A DNA stretch of 38,689 nucleotides from Desulfocapsa sp. (GTDB lineage Bacteria; Desulfobacterota; Desulfobulbia; Desulfobulbales; Desulfocapsaceae), in contig JAOZKN010000012.1 in the NCBI GenBank assembly GCA_029935315.1, forward strand, positions 1 to 38,689. Direction: 5' to 3'. Positions within the stretch are counted from its first letter, which is position 1; each line of letters begins with the position of its first letter. The notes below the pieces were generated by a model, which ran no database searches, was not told the DNA's origin, and saw only the letters and a list, made by a program, of their open reading frames with translations. Of the stretch, positions 15,806 to 24,704 are shown piece by piece. The position numbers and the translations under genes were made by a program.

Positions 15806-16816
15806 ATGTTCCTCTTTGACTTCCAGTTGCTGGCAGCCCTTATTCTCGATATTGTGTTTGGTGATCCCGTATGGTTTCCCCATCCGGTACGAATCATAGG
15901 CTTTTTCTGCAATAAATTCGAGACAATTTTCCGCCACATGTTTTCATCAGAGTATGTGGCTGGCCTTCTAAGCTTTATCAGTGTATTAGCGGTTACAACA
16001 GGAGGGACAGCTCTTTTACTTTACCTGATATATACCTTCTCACCTTTGCTGGCACAGTGTTTTGCTGTATTTCTTCTCTATACAAGTGTTGCCATACGAG
16101 ATCTGGTCATTCACTCTAAAAGGGTTTATAAGCAATTAAAGAGCAATGATTCCGTTTCCCTTGATCCTGCCAGAAAAGCAGTCGCACAGATAGTAGGACG
16201 TGACACCGCCGCCCTCGATCAAGAGGGAATCATCCGTGCAACCGTTGAAACGGTTGCGGAAAACATGGTTGACGGGGTAACAGCGCCACTGTTTTACGCA
16301 GTTCTTTTTACCTTCCTTGCACCATTTACCGGAATTAACCCCGTCTTTCTTGCAGTTGCAGGTGCCATTGGCTACAAAGCTGTAAACACCATGGATTCAA
16401 TGTTTGGCTATAAGAACGACAAATATCTCTTCTTTGGCAGAAGTGCAGCACTTACAGATGATTTTTTCAATTTTATTCCTGCGCGACTCAGCGGTGTTAT
16501 CCTTGTCCCTGCCGCCGCGCTATGTGGGTATAACTGGCAAAATGCCTGGCAGGTATTCAGGCGAGACCGACTGGCCCATGCCAGTCCCAATGCAGCCCAT
16601 GCAGAAGCCGCTGTGGCCGGCGCGCTTGGCATTGAACTTGGTGGCGTTTCACAATACTTTGGCCAAAAAACAGTGAAACCGCTTATTGGCCGGGATGATA
16701 GAAAAATCGATAAGGACGATATCTTACGTACCAATCGACTTATGCTGCTTGCTTCCTTTCTTTTTCTGGTGACAATGCTTTTTGTTAGATTTCTGTTTTT
16801 GCTGATCTTTCAGTGA
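15806..16816 (+). CDS. cbiB: adenosylcobinamide-phosphate synthase
   Basis: CbiB (CobD in Pseudomonas nomenclature) is the membrane enzyme attaching aminopropanol (phosphate) to adenosylcobyric acid. The 336-residue protein has the family start LLAALILDIVFGDP, HPVRIIG, the conserved TVAENMVDGVTAPLFYA segment (about 147-165), GYKAVNTMDSMFGYKN and SPNAAHAEAAVAGALGIELGG. At least four hydrophobic helices are visible. It is the last gene of the cob operon, starting five bases after cobD-cobQ. No terminator hairpin is obvious in the 256 bases that follow. Confidence 0.95.
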   Translation: MFLFDFQLLAALILDIVFGDPVWFPHPVRIIGFFCNKFETIFRHMFSSEYVAGLLSFISVLAVTTGGTALLLYLIYTFSPLLAQCFAVFLLYTSVAIRDLVIHSKRVYKQLKSNDSVSLDPARKAVAQIVGRDTAALDQEGIIRATVETVAENMVDGVTAPLFYAVLFTFLAPFTGINPVFLAVAGAIGYKAVNTMDSMFGYKNDKYLFFGRSAALTDDFFNFIPARLSGVILVPAAALCGYNWQNAWQVFRRDRLAHASPNAAHAEAAVAGALGIELGGVSQYFGQKTVKPLIGRDDRKIDKDDILRTNRLMLLASFLFLVTMLFVRFLFLLIFQ

Positions 16817-17072
16817 TTGCACAATCATCATTTCTTGTAAATGAATCCGGTAGCTGTATATTGAAGAAAATCATGGATTCTGCACTGTAGAAAACTGATA
16901 GGGAAGGGACCTCAAGCACTCTGAGTTTATTTTTTTTCCAGAGACACTTGAGCAATCGGACGAAAGTACTTATTGTATTGTGGTATCCTTACAGAATTTG
17001 CCCTGGCAGAAAAAATGGCCCTGCTATTTCAGTGGTCATTGCAAATTTCTTCTTCTAACTGAGTTGATCATA

Positions 17073-17576
17073 ATGAATAACATCAGTCACATATGTGTAT
17101 TTTTATTGGCACTCCTTGTATGTTGCGTATCACCTGTAACAGCCAGCCAAACAGAACAGAGGTGTTTTACCTGTGAAGCTGTACAGCATGCCGCCAGTCT
17201 CAGTGTTATAGAAAAACGTCTGCAGCAGAGTGATCCGCAAACCATTGAAGCCCTCAATGATGAGGCAAAGGAATGGTTTGCCACCTTTCAAAAAGGCGGG
17301 ATGTTTTTTGATGGCTGGAAGGAAATCAGTGATGATGTTGTGGGGAAAGTTCCTAATGAAAAGAAGATCAGCACCAAAATCATCATGTTGGCCCTTGGAG
17401 TACGCATTGGTTGTGAGTGGAGTAAAGACAATGACATCAGAAAGATTTCCACAAAGATGTTGAAAAACTGGGGAGGGCTGTTACGTGAAACGGTGGATAA
17501 ACGCCCTGGTAACATTCCCCATGTTATTCGAGATATCGAAACCGAAGTTGATACACTTCTTGCTAGTCAGTCGTAA
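17073..17576 (+). CDS. exported CxxC protein, function unknown
   Basis: From the ATG at 17073 the protein has 167 residues and starts with a signal peptide (NNISHICVFLLALLVCCVSPVTA, cleavage near residue 25). The mature part begins with C31FTC34, a thioredoxin-like or metal-binding pair, and is otherwise polar and helical, with DKRPGNIPHVIRDIETEV near the end. An upstream ATG in frame at 16980 would hide the signal sequence and is unlikely. The last 14 bases overlap the 3' end of xseA on the other strand. I do not recognise a family; a periplasmic role is inferred only from the signal peptide. Confidence 0.7.
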   Translation: MNNISHICVFLLALLVCCVSPVTASQTEQRCFTCEAVQHAASLSVIEKRLQQSDPQTIEALNDEAKEWFATFQKGGMFFDGWKEISDDVVGKVPNEKKISTKIIMLALGVRIGCEWSKDNDIRKISTKMLKNWGGLLRETVDKRPGNIPHVIRDIETEVDTLLASQS

Positions 17577-18915
17577 GGACTTCGCAGTTTAGCTTACCTT
17601 TATGCAGGCGAATTTCAAGCCTGTCTCCTGCTTTTGTACAACCACTATCCTGTAAAACTGTTTTTTGACCATTTCCAGGGTCAATTCTACTCGAAATCGA
17701 ATAGCCTCGTGCCAGTGTTGCCAGAGGGCTTACGGCATCCAGCAGTGCTACCTGGCGGCCAAGTTGTGTTTCTCTGCTTTCCATTGATTTTGTAAAGAGG
17801 ATGAGAAATTTGTCTCTGGTAAATTCAAGGCGTTGCTGTTGGATTTTGAGTTTTGCCATTGGTGAGCAATTCTGCAGCCTTGTAAATAGTTCATTACACT
17901 GGAGCTGCTCAGAGTCAAGTCTGTCAGCTATGATTTTGTGTAATTTCTGGCTTACATGGTCAAGGCGAAGTGAAGCATTTGTGAAAAGAAAATCCATATC
18001 CCCAAGTAAACGACGATTTTGTTTCACCTGGTATTCATAATCCTCTATGGAATTATAAATTGAAGTTGTGATGGCGTCCTGGAACCTGCGGATCTGTTTG
18101 CGCAGGCCCACCGCATCTGGAATCAACGCTTCGGCTGCAGCAGTCGGTGTCGCAGCACGAAAATCTGCACAAAAGTCGCTGATGGTAAAATCCACTTCGT
18201 GACCAATTGCTGAGACCACTGGGAGTTTTGATCGTGCAATTGCGCGGGCAAGGACTTCTTCATTAAAGGCCCACAAATCCTCTAGGGAGCCACCACCCCG
18301 ACAGAGAACCACCATATCGCATTGTGAGAATTCTCTGTTAACAGTTGTCAATGCGTTGGCTATTTCAGTTGCAGCTCCTGTGCCCTGTACCCGAACAGGA
18401 AAAATGGTGATATGGGTTGGAAACTCTCTTTGCCGCCAGATCTTTAAAAAATCATGGATAGCAGCTCCGCTTGGCGAGGTAAGGATAACGATTTCCCGGG
18501 GAAATTGCGGCAGGTCTTTTTTTCGTTCAGCAGAAAACAGACCTTCTTCAGACAAGGTGCTTTTGAGCTTTTCAAAGCGCTGCTGCAAAAGTCCTGCACC
18601 ATGAAAATCAACACTGTCCACAATAAGCTGGTAATCACCTCGTGGCTCGTAGATAGAAATCCGACCGTGACACACTACCTGCTGTCCATCCTCAATACTT
18701 TGTTCGAGGTAGCGGGCAGTTCCCTTAAAGAGAACGCTTTTAAGTTGTGCCTTGCTGTCTTTCAGGGTGAAATAGGCATGCCCGGAAAATGGACGTTTGA
18801 GACTGGAAATTTCACCTTGCACACTGATAAAACGATATTTTTGTTCCACCAGATTTTTCAGTTCTCTGGTCAAACTGCTCACAGAATATATGGGATTGTT
18901 TGTGTTGAGAATCAT
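17563..18915 (-). CDS. xseA: exodeoxyribonuclease VII large subunit
   Basis: XseA is the catalytic subunit of the enzyme that degrades single-stranded DNA to oligonucleotides. The 450-residue protein has an N-terminal OB-fold (YSVSSLTRELKNLVEQ, then GEISSLKRPFSGHAYFTLKD). Its catalytic core carries TSPSGAAIHDF, CRGGGSLEDLWAFNEE and GHEVDFTISDFCADFRAATPTAAAE, followed by the long helical region typical of the family. Length is normal. The small subunit gene xseB is not in the window. It runs tail-to-tail into the exported CxxC gene with a 14-base overlap. Confidence 0.95.
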   Translation of the reverse strand: MILNTNNPIYSVSSLTRELKNLVEQKYRFISVQGEISSLKRPFSGHAYFTLKDSKAQLKSVLFKGTARYLEQSIEDGQQVVCHGRISIYEPRGDYQLIVDSVDFHGAGLLQQRFEKLKSTLSEEGLFSAERKKDLPQFPREIVILTSPSGAAIHDFLKIWRQREFPTHITIFPVRVQGTGAATEIANALTTVNREFSQCDMVVLCRGGGSLEDLWAFNEEVLARAIARSKLPVVSAIGHEVDFTISDFCADFRAATPTAAAEALIPDAVGLRKQIRRFQDAITTSIYNSIEDYEYQVKQNRRLLGDMDFLFTNASLRLDHVSQKLHKIIADRLDSEQLQCNELFTRLQNCSPMAKLKIQQQRLEFTRDKFLILFTKSMESRETQLGRQVALLDAVSPLATLARGYSISSRIDPGNGQKTVLQDSGCTKAGDRLEIRLHKGKLNCEVLTTD

Positions 18916-18953
18916 TTAGGTTCTGCTGTCTGAGGGTTGTGATTTAGAAAACC

Positions 18954-18962
18954 TGATATAAT
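18954..18962 (+). promoter_or_regulatory. extended -10 promoter element for the TPR-panC unit
   Basis: TGATATAAT: a perfect TATAAT (18957-18962) preceded by the TGn extension. No good -35 box is present, which is common for extended -10 promoters. It lies about 130 bases before the TPR gene start. Confidence 0.45.
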
Positions 18963-19092
18963 CGTCTTTGATAATAGACATGGGTGTCAGGATAGGGTAA
19001 ATTAATCCCACTGGAGTCTTATGTCGTTTCGCTAGTGGTATAGGATTTGACCAAAAAGTAAAGCAAAAAGAGAATGAGGGCAGGGAGAAAAT

Positions 19093-19788
19093 ATGAGTGA
19101 GCAGAGTAGTTTTAATCTGAAGCAGGCTTCAGAAGAGGCCTATGTAGAACCAAGTGGGATACTGGATCAATTAAATCTTTCACCAGCGATTGTATCTTTT
19201 CTTCGTGCAAATAAACGAATACTTCAGGTATCAGCCGTCGTTACTGTTGTTCTGGTGGTTGCTATCTCTTCATACAAAAGTTATCGACAAAACAAGCTGG
19301 AGAGTGCTGCCAGCAGTCTTGCCATCTCAATGGCTGCCGAGGGTGAAGCAAAGGTCACGGCCCTTGAACATGTTGTCAGCGATTTTTCCGGAACACCATC
19401 GGCACTTTGGGCTGCCACTGAGCTTGGCCATATGTCCATGAAAGATGAGGCGTATACCAAAGCTGCCACTCAATATTCACAAGTAAGAGATAAAATATCT
19501 GATTCCAGTCCCATGTACGGATTGCTGACATTTGGCGCCGCTCAGGCCTATGAGGCTGGAAAAGAGTACAGCAAAAGCTCAACTGCGTATTCCGCCCTAA
19601 AAGATATCGCAGGATACAGCGATGAAGGATATATGGGAATGGCCAGGGTACTTGAGGCCCAGGGTGAAAACAATAAGGCCCTTGCCGTGTATGAAGAATA
19701 TCTCGGCACTTTTCTTGGTGAAAACGCCAATGAACGTATCACAACAATGATTCAGGAGAAAATCACCAGGTTGCGTGCCCAGAAGTGA
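19093..19788 (+). CDS. membrane-anchored tetratricopeptide-like protein (YfgM-like)
   Basis: This 231-residue protein has a polar N-terminus of about 40 residues, one membrane helix (ILQVSAVVTVVLVVAISSY, about 43-61) and a C-terminal helical-repeat domain (about 75-230) with TPR-like units such as ALWAATELGHMSMKDEAYTKAA and EGYMGMARVLEAQGENNKALAVY. This layout resembles YfgM, a periplasmic chaperone-associated protein anchored near the Sec translocon; the match is by architecture only. GGGAG upstream of the ATG supports the start. The stop overlaps the GTG of panC, so the two are translationally coupled although functionally unrelated. Confidence 0.8.
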   Translation: MSEQSSFNLKQASEEAYVEPSGILDQLNLSPAIVSFLRANKRILQVSAVVTVVLVVAISSYKSYRQNKLESAASSLAISMAAEGEAKVTALEHVVSDFSGTPSALWAATELGHMSMKDEAYTKAATQYSQVRDKISDSSPMYGLLTFGAAQAYEAGKEYSKSSTAYSALKDIAGYSDEGYMGMARVLEAQGENNKALAVYEEYLGTFLGENANERITTMIQEKITRLRAQK

Positions 19789-20639
19789 AAATTGTCACCA
19801 GTCCCGCTGAGATGCAATCCATTGCTCTTGATCTGCGTCAGCAGGGGAGAACTGTTGGGCTTGTTCCAACCATGGGCTGGTTTCATGAAGGACATCTTTC
19901 TCTTATGCGTAAGGCCAAAGATGTGGCCGATTCTGTGATCACAAGTCTGTTTGTGAACCCCATACAGTTCGGGCCGTCAGAAGATCTTGATAATTACCCT
20001 TATGATCTGGAAAGAGATAAGGCACTTGCAGCAGCTACGGGTGTTGATTTCCTCTATGCTCCAGAGAAAGACTCCATGTATACGGATGCATTCTCAACAA
20101 CTGTGCACGTTGAAGGAGTGTCTGAAGGGCTTTGCGGTGATGCTAGGCCTGGTCATTTTGATGGTGTGACAACGGTAGTGGCAAAACTCTTTAACCAGAC
20201 TTTGCCCCATTTTGCTGTTTTTGGTCAGAAGGACTTTCAGCAGCTGGCAGTTATCAGGCAAATGGTACGAGACCTTGATTTTCCCATAGAAATAATTGCC
20301 CATCCTATTGTTCGGGAATCAAGTGGGCTGGCAATGAGCTCTAGAAACACCTACCTTAAAGATGAAGATCAGGATGCTGCTCTTTCCTTATCTCGTGGTA
20401 TTGCAAATGCGAAAGAACTGGCTGCAGATCGTTCTGCCACTGTTGAAAAGATAAAACAGAGTGTGCAGCAGGATATTGAAAAACATCAGGCATGTGAAGT
20501 TGAGTATATCGAGATTGTCAATGCAACGTCCCTGGCAGTCTGTGATAACATCGATTCTGAGAGTGTCATCCTGCTCGCCGTGAAAATTAATAATTCTATA
20601 CGTTTAATAGATAATTCGTTCTTGCTTGCAAGTTCGTAA
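19785..20639 (+). CDS. panC: pantothenate synthetase
   Basis: PanC condenses pantoate and beta-alanine with ATP, the last step of pantothenate synthesis. The 284-residue protein has PTMGWFHEGHLSLM (29-42) with the nucleotidyl-transfer HxGH-type motif, SLFVNPIQFGP, FGQKDFQQLAVIRQM and the KMSKS-like AMSSRNTYL. Length is normal. It starts with GTG, overlapping the TPR gene stop by four bases (GTGA). Note W-F where many homologues have A-L before HEGH, a tolerated variation. panD follows after 94 bases. Confidence 0.95.
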   Translation: MKIVTSPAEMQSIALDLRQQGRTVGLVPTMGWFHEGHLSLMRKAKDVADSVITSLFVNPIQFGPSEDLDNYPYDLERDKALAAATGVDFLYAPEKDSMYTDAFSTTVHVEGVSEGLCGDARPGHFDGVTTVVAKLFNQTLPHFAVFGQKDFQQLAVIRQMVRDLDFPIEIIAHPIVRESSGLAMSSRNTYLKDEDQDAALSLSRGIANAKELAADRSATVEKIKQSVQQDIEKHQACEVEYIEIVNATSLAVCDNIDSESVILLAVKINNSIRLIDNSFLLASS

Positions 20640-20733
20640 CCACCTAAAATTCAGAAGGCTAAGCAAAGAGCTCTTTATACGTTGTGAAGAAGCAAACTGA
20701 AGACTTTTTTGATGCCAGCATTGGATAACTGAT

Positions 20734-21096
20734 ATGAATCGTCAGATGTTGAGGGCTAAGTTACACCGAGCCACAATCACTGAAGCCAATCTTGACTATG
20801 AAGGCAGCCTGACCATCGACAAGGATCTTCTCGATGCCGTTGGCATCATTCCTTTTGAGCGGGTGAAGGTCTACAATATTAACAACGGTGAACGCTTTGA
20901 CACCTACGCCATTGAGGGAAAACGCGGCTCTGGTGTTATCGGTTTAAATGGTGCTGCGGCCAGAAAGGGGATGGTTGGAGATTTGATCATCATCGTCACC
21001 TTTGGGTTCTATGGCGAAGACGAACTGGAGAAATATCATCCCAATATTGCTCTTTTGAATGAACAGAACAAAGTCAAAGAGATGCTGTACAGATAG
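20734..21096 (+). CDS. panD: aspartate 1-decarboxylase
   Basis: PanD makes beta-alanine for PanC and is a self-processing pyruvoyl enzyme. The 120-residue proenzyme has the cleavage site G24-S25 in DYEGSLTID; Ser25 would become the pyruvoyl group. NINNGERFDTYAI and the GSGVIGLNGAAARKG segment are also conserved. Length matches the family. An alternative start is Met5. It is downstream of panC in the same direction, most likely the same transcript, and converges on the SleB-like gene. Confidence 0.95.
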   Translation: MNRQMLRAKLHRATITEANLDYEGSLTIDKDLLDAVGIIPFERVKVYNINNGERFDTYAIEGKRGSGVIGLNGAAARKGMVGDLIIIVTFGFYGEDELEKYHPNIALLNEQNKVKEMLYR

Positions 21097-21108
21097 ACCA
21101 GAATATTC

Positions 21109-21471
21109 TTATTTATAGAATTTATGACTGCCGTACTGGTCGACAAAAGTATACTCAGACGCCCAGTACGGGTTGATATTGTCTAAGTGATAGTAGGTAG
21201 AACCTGCAGTGAAATCCGTTGAGTTTAACGCGATATAAACTGATTTCATGCACTGGATAAAAGCCTGGGGATCTTCTGGAAGATAGGACTTCTTCTGCTT
21301 GATCCAGCTGAACTGATACGGTTGTTTAACAACATTTTCAATACTCAGGTCTCTTTTTGCTGCCCGATTCAGAGTAACGTGAGCAACAGCTACCTGTCCA
21401 ATCTCGGATTCAGATCGTGCCTCATGATACACATTCAACGTCAGCCACAATAATCCTTCAAGAAATGTCAT
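21109..21471 (-). CDS. SleB/Hydrolase_2-type cell wall hydrolase
   Basis: This 120-residue protein is nearly all one SleB-type lysozyme-like domain. NVYHEARSESEIGQVAVAHVTLNR carries the catalytic-type Glu in HEA and the family's G-x-x-A-V-x-x-V-x-L-N-R pattern, and the C-terminal part has STYYHLDNINPYWA. Such domains cut peptidoglycan glycan strands. There is no signal peptide or membrane segment, which is usual for phage-type versions that rely on a holin. No other phage genes are nearby, so it is either a domesticated enzyme or a phage remnant. It lies between panD (convergent) and recD2 (divergent). Confidence 0.8.
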   Translation of the reverse strand: MTFLEGLLWLTLNVYHEARSESEIGQVAVAHVTLNRAAKRDLSIENVVKQPYQFSWIKQKKSYLPEDPQAFIQCMKSVYIALNSTDFTAGSTYYHLDNINPYWASEYTFVDQYGSHKFYK

Positions 21472-21527
21472 AATATTTATCCTTGTTTAGTGGTGTAGAT
21501 GAGTGTTGAGCCTGGTTTTTTTCTGTT

Positions 21528-21571
21528 ATGTAAAAATGGGTATTTTCTCTGAGCTTCTCCCATTCTTACAT
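21528..21571. repeat. 13-bp inverted repeat between the hydrolase gene and recD2
   Basis: ATGTAAAAATGGG (21528-21540) and CCCATTCTTACAT (21559-21571) are inverted copies with one mismatch and an 18-base spacer. They lie in the 239-base divergent region. It may be an operator for one or both genes or an RNA hairpin; no U-tract follows on either strand. Confidence 0.55.
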
Positions 21572-21710
21572 GATAATCATTTCTGGTCAAGTAAAAACTT
21601 AAGTTGTTTTCAGGGTTTCAATCAAGTCTCCACGCTAAGTCCCTAATATGATAAAGTTTGCTATTAATACGGAAAAATATCCCATTTAAAGGTAGTTAAA
21701 GAGATCAGAT

Positions 21711-24176
21711 GTGACCCGAACTGGTATTGAAGAGAGCATCCAGGGTATTGTTGAACGTGTTACTTTCCATAATGAAAGTAATGGCTGGAGTGTACTGAAG
21801 GTCAAATGTTTTAACGATTTTGACGTCACCAGCGTTATCGTCCATCAGACCAAAGTTTTCGCCGGAGCTACCATGAAGTTTTCCGGGCACTGGTCTAATC
21901 ACCCAAAATTCGGAAGACAATTTACCGCATCTCGCTCTGAAGAACAAAAACCCGCCTCAAGTGCAGCACTGGAAAAATATCTTGGCTCCGGTCTTATCAA
22001 AGGAGTCGGCCCTAAAACTGCTAAAAGAATCGTCTCTCATTTTGGAAAAAAGACCTTAACTGTCTTTGAAGAATCCATTGGAGATCTTGTTCAGGTACCG
22101 TTAATTGCAGAGAAAAAGCTGGAAACCATACGAAAAGCCTGGGAAGAACATAAATCCATCCGCGATGTGATGCTCTTTCTCCAGGGGCATGGTATCTCAA
22201 CCCTGTTTGCTGTACGTATTTTTAAAAAATATGGACAGCAGGCCATCGACAACGTCACCCGCAATCCTTACCGTCTGGCCAATGATTTTTATGGGATAGG
22301 TTTTTTTTCTGCTGATAAAATTGCCTTATCATTTGGTATTGCCCCTGATGCGCCCATACGTGTTTTTGCAGCAATCAGGCATGTCCTTGCTGCCTCAAGA
22401 GAACAGGGGCACTGCTATCTTTACTTTGAACAAATCGCCGGCTCAATAAAAGAACTCCTTGAACTCGACATTTCTCCGGTACTCCCCAGATTCCTGGAAC
22501 AGATGGAGGAGCAGATGCTCCTCAAAAAAAGAACGTTGGTCAATGGCAGTGGTGAGCCACTGGTCTGTTATTATTCCAAAACCCTCTATTTTGATGAACA
22601 GAATTGTGCGGATCTGATAACAAAACTCTGTCGTCCTATTGCTATTGACAAAGCCAGGGTTCAACAATGGATCACAAAATATAACAGCCAGCAAGAATTC
22701 AGCTTAAGCAATGAGCAGACTGCAGCCGTGAGCGGATTGATAACCCATGGTTGTGGAATCCTTACCGGAGGCCCGGGTTGCGGGAAAACGACCACCACTA
22801 AGACCCTCGTCAATCTATTTCTTGCCATGGGAAAGACAGTGCTGCTTGCGGCTCCCACTGGGCGAGCTGCTCAGCGAATGGAGGAAGTTATATCCCTGGA
22901 GGCAAAGACCATTCACCGACTGCTGGAATTTCAGAATGGTTCATTTAAACGAAACCGCGATAATCCACTGGACTGCGATGTACTTGTGGTGGATGAGTGT
23001 TCCATGCTTGATATCAGCCTCAGCTCTTCCTTACTCTCTGCAATTCCTGAGCATGGGCAGCTGATTCTCATTGGAGATGCAGATCAGCTGCCATCAGTGG
23101 GACCTGGCAATGTGCTTTCCGACTTGCTTGGCTCAAAGCGTGTGCCATCGCACCACTTACGAACTGTCTTTCGTCAGGCACGTGAATCTCGAATTATCTC
23201 CTATGCCCATGCGATTAACAGCGGTACAGTTCCCCATATATCCTCTCCCTTTAAATTTCCCGAGCTCTGGAAACAGCAGTGCGATTGTCTCTTTATTGAC
23301 TCCAATGAGGCAACCATGGAACAGTTGCGCATCGTAAAACGTGTTAAAGAACAGATTGCCCTTGAAAAAAGAGAAGAAGTTTTTGGGGAGAAGACACTTT
23401 ACCTGGAAAGTGATATGCTGCACAAAGAAGTGAAACATAAACAATTCACCATACCAGAAAAATTTGAGCATATCGATTTTGGTTTACTCCAGACTGCAGA
23501 GAGTACAGCCGATGAATTGCGGGCAGTACTCAAAAAAGTTCATCCCTGGTCTTCACTTTACTATGGATTAACCGCAGGTCAGGTTGTTTTACGATTATAC
23601 TCTGAATGGATTCCAAAATACTTTGGTGATGCTGCAGAAATTCAGGTGCTGTCTCCCATGACCCGTGGAAGCCTGGGAACAGTAAAACTCAACCAAAGCC
23701 TGCAAAATTGCGTAAACCCTGAGTCTGCTGACAAGGCACAGATAAGCCTTGGTGAGCGTGTCTTTCGCGTGGGGGACAGAGTTATTCATCGAAAAAACAA
23801 TTACGACCTTGGTGTGTATAACGGAGATATCGGTGTCATTTCTACCATTAATTCCATAGAGTTGACCTGTACCGTAAGATTCCTCTCGGACCAACGTCAG
23901 GTAGAATATCAGAAAGAACAGATCAGTGAGCTGGATCTTGCCTATGGGATTACCATTCATAAATCACAGGGCAGTGAATTTGACTGCGTGATCATTCCCC
24001 TGGTATCGCAGCACTTTAAAATGCTCTTCCGCAATCTTCTCTATACCGGGCTGACACGTGCGAAAAAACTCGCTGTTTTTGTGGGAACCCGTCAGGCCTT
24101 GGGGATGGCGGTACGAAATGTTGAAATTGCAAAACGCCAGACTGCCCTTGGCACATTATTGAAGGGCCTTAATTGA
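21711..24176 (+). CDS. recD2: RecD2-type ATP-dependent DNA helicase
   Basis: RecD2 is a 5'-3' superfamily 1B helicase that acts without RecBC. The 821-residue protein has an N-terminal OB-like domain (about 8-75), helix-hairpin-helix motifs (LIKGVGPKTAKRIVSHFG, 95-112), Walker A GGPGCGKTTT (353-362), Walker B VVDECSML (426-433), GDADQLPSVGPG (455-466) and the C-terminal SF1 motif YGITIHKSQGSEFD. About 100 residues between 530 and 630 (charged, helical) separate the two motor domains and look expanded compared with short homologues. It begins with GTG after GAGATC. It is the first gene of a plus-strand run with the PPC and DarP-like genes. Confidence 0.93.
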   Translation: MTRTGIEESIQGIVERVTFHNESNGWSVLKVKCFNDFDVTSVIVHQTKVFAGATMKFSGHWSNHPKFGRQFTASRSEEQKPASSAALEKYLGSGLIKGVGPKTAKRIVSHFGKKTLTVFEESIGDLVQVPLIAEKKLETIRKAWEEHKSIRDVMLFLQGHGISTLFAVRIFKKYGQQAIDNVTRNPYRLANDFYGIGFFSADKIALSFGIAPDAPIRVFAAIRHVLAASREQGHCYLYFEQIAGSIKELLELDISPVLPRFLEQMEEQMLLKKRTLVNGSGEPLVCYYSKTLYFDEQNCADLITKLCRPIAIDKARVQQWITKYNSQQEFSLSNEQTAAVSGLITHGCGILTGGPGCGKTTTTKTLVNLFLAMGKTVLLAAPTGRAAQRMEEVISLEAKTIHRLLEFQNGSFKRNRDNPLDCDVLVVDECSMLDISLSSSLLSAIPEHGQLILIGDADQLPSVGPGNVLSDLLGSKRVPSHHLRTVFRQARESRIISYAHAINSGTVPHISSPFKFPELWKQQCDCLFIDSNEATMEQLRIVKRVKEQIALEKREEVFGEKTLYLESDMLHKEVKHKQFTIPEKFEHIDFGLLQTAESTADELRAVLKKVHPWSSLYYGLTAGQVVLRLYSEWIPKYFGDAAEIQVLSPMTRGSLGTVKLNQSLQNCVNPESADKAQISLGERVFRVGDRVIHRKNNYDLGVYNGDIGVISTINSIELTCTVRFLSDQRQVEYQKEQISELDLAYGITIHKSQGSEFDCVIIPLVSQHFKMLFRNLLYTGLTRAKKLAVFVGTRQALGMAVRNVEIAKRQTALGTLLKGLN

Positions 24177-24200
24177 AAAATTCTCAAAGGAAAACATATT

Positions 24201-24638
24201 ATGGAGTATAGAACAGGATCAATAGGGCGCGTGCTAATGATTCGCTTTGACGACGGGGATGATGTTCTTGAGGGATTGAAGGATATTGTTATCAAAGAGC
24301 AGATAAAAAGTTGCTGGTTTCAGATTTTGGGTGGCATTCGTCATACCAGGGCTGTCACGGGACCTGAGAAACCGGTTATGCCGCCGACTCCTGTGTGGTG
24401 TGAAGTTGATGGCGCCAGGGAAGCAGTGGGCACAGGATCTATTCATTTTGAAGGTGACGAACCTCGAATACACCTTCACTCGGCCCTTGGTCATCACGGA
24501 GAGACCATGACGGCCTGTATAAGGGAACACACTAAAGTCTATTTGATCCTTGAAGTCATGCTTTTTGAACTGAATGATCTTGACGCCAGTCGTCCATGGT
24601 ACGAAAAGGGTGGCTTTAACAGGCTTACTTTTTCTTAA
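24201..24638 (+). CDS. PPC/DUF296-domain protein
   Basis: This 145-residue protein is a single PPC (DUF296) domain, the fold found in plant AT-hook proteins and as stand-alone bacterial proteins. Matching features are the start MEYRTGSIGRVLMIRFDDGDDV, a central FQILGGIRHTRAV and the metal-binding-type HLHSALGHHGETMTACIREH (about 91-110), which clusters four histidines. The bacterial role is not established; trimer formation and a metal site are known in the family. AAAGGAAAA before the ATG supports the start. It lies 24 bases after recD2. Confidence 0.85.
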   Translation: MEYRTGSIGRVLMIRFDDGDDVLEGLKDIVIKEQIKSCWFQILGGIRHTRAVTGPEKPVMPPTPVWCEVDGAREAVGTGSIHFEGDEPRIHLHSALGHHGETMTACIREHTKVYLILEVMLFELNDLDASRPWYEKGGFNRLTFS

Positions 24639-24704
24639 TAAGGTATGTGTATATATTCCATTGCCCACTAACAAAACTCATTAATATTTAACAAAAATAA
24701 TACA

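Noticed and set aside
16980-17072. Upstream start for the exported CxxC protein
   Set aside because: It would bury the signal peptide behind 31 residues of unlikely sequence; the ATG at 17073 places the signal at the N-terminus.
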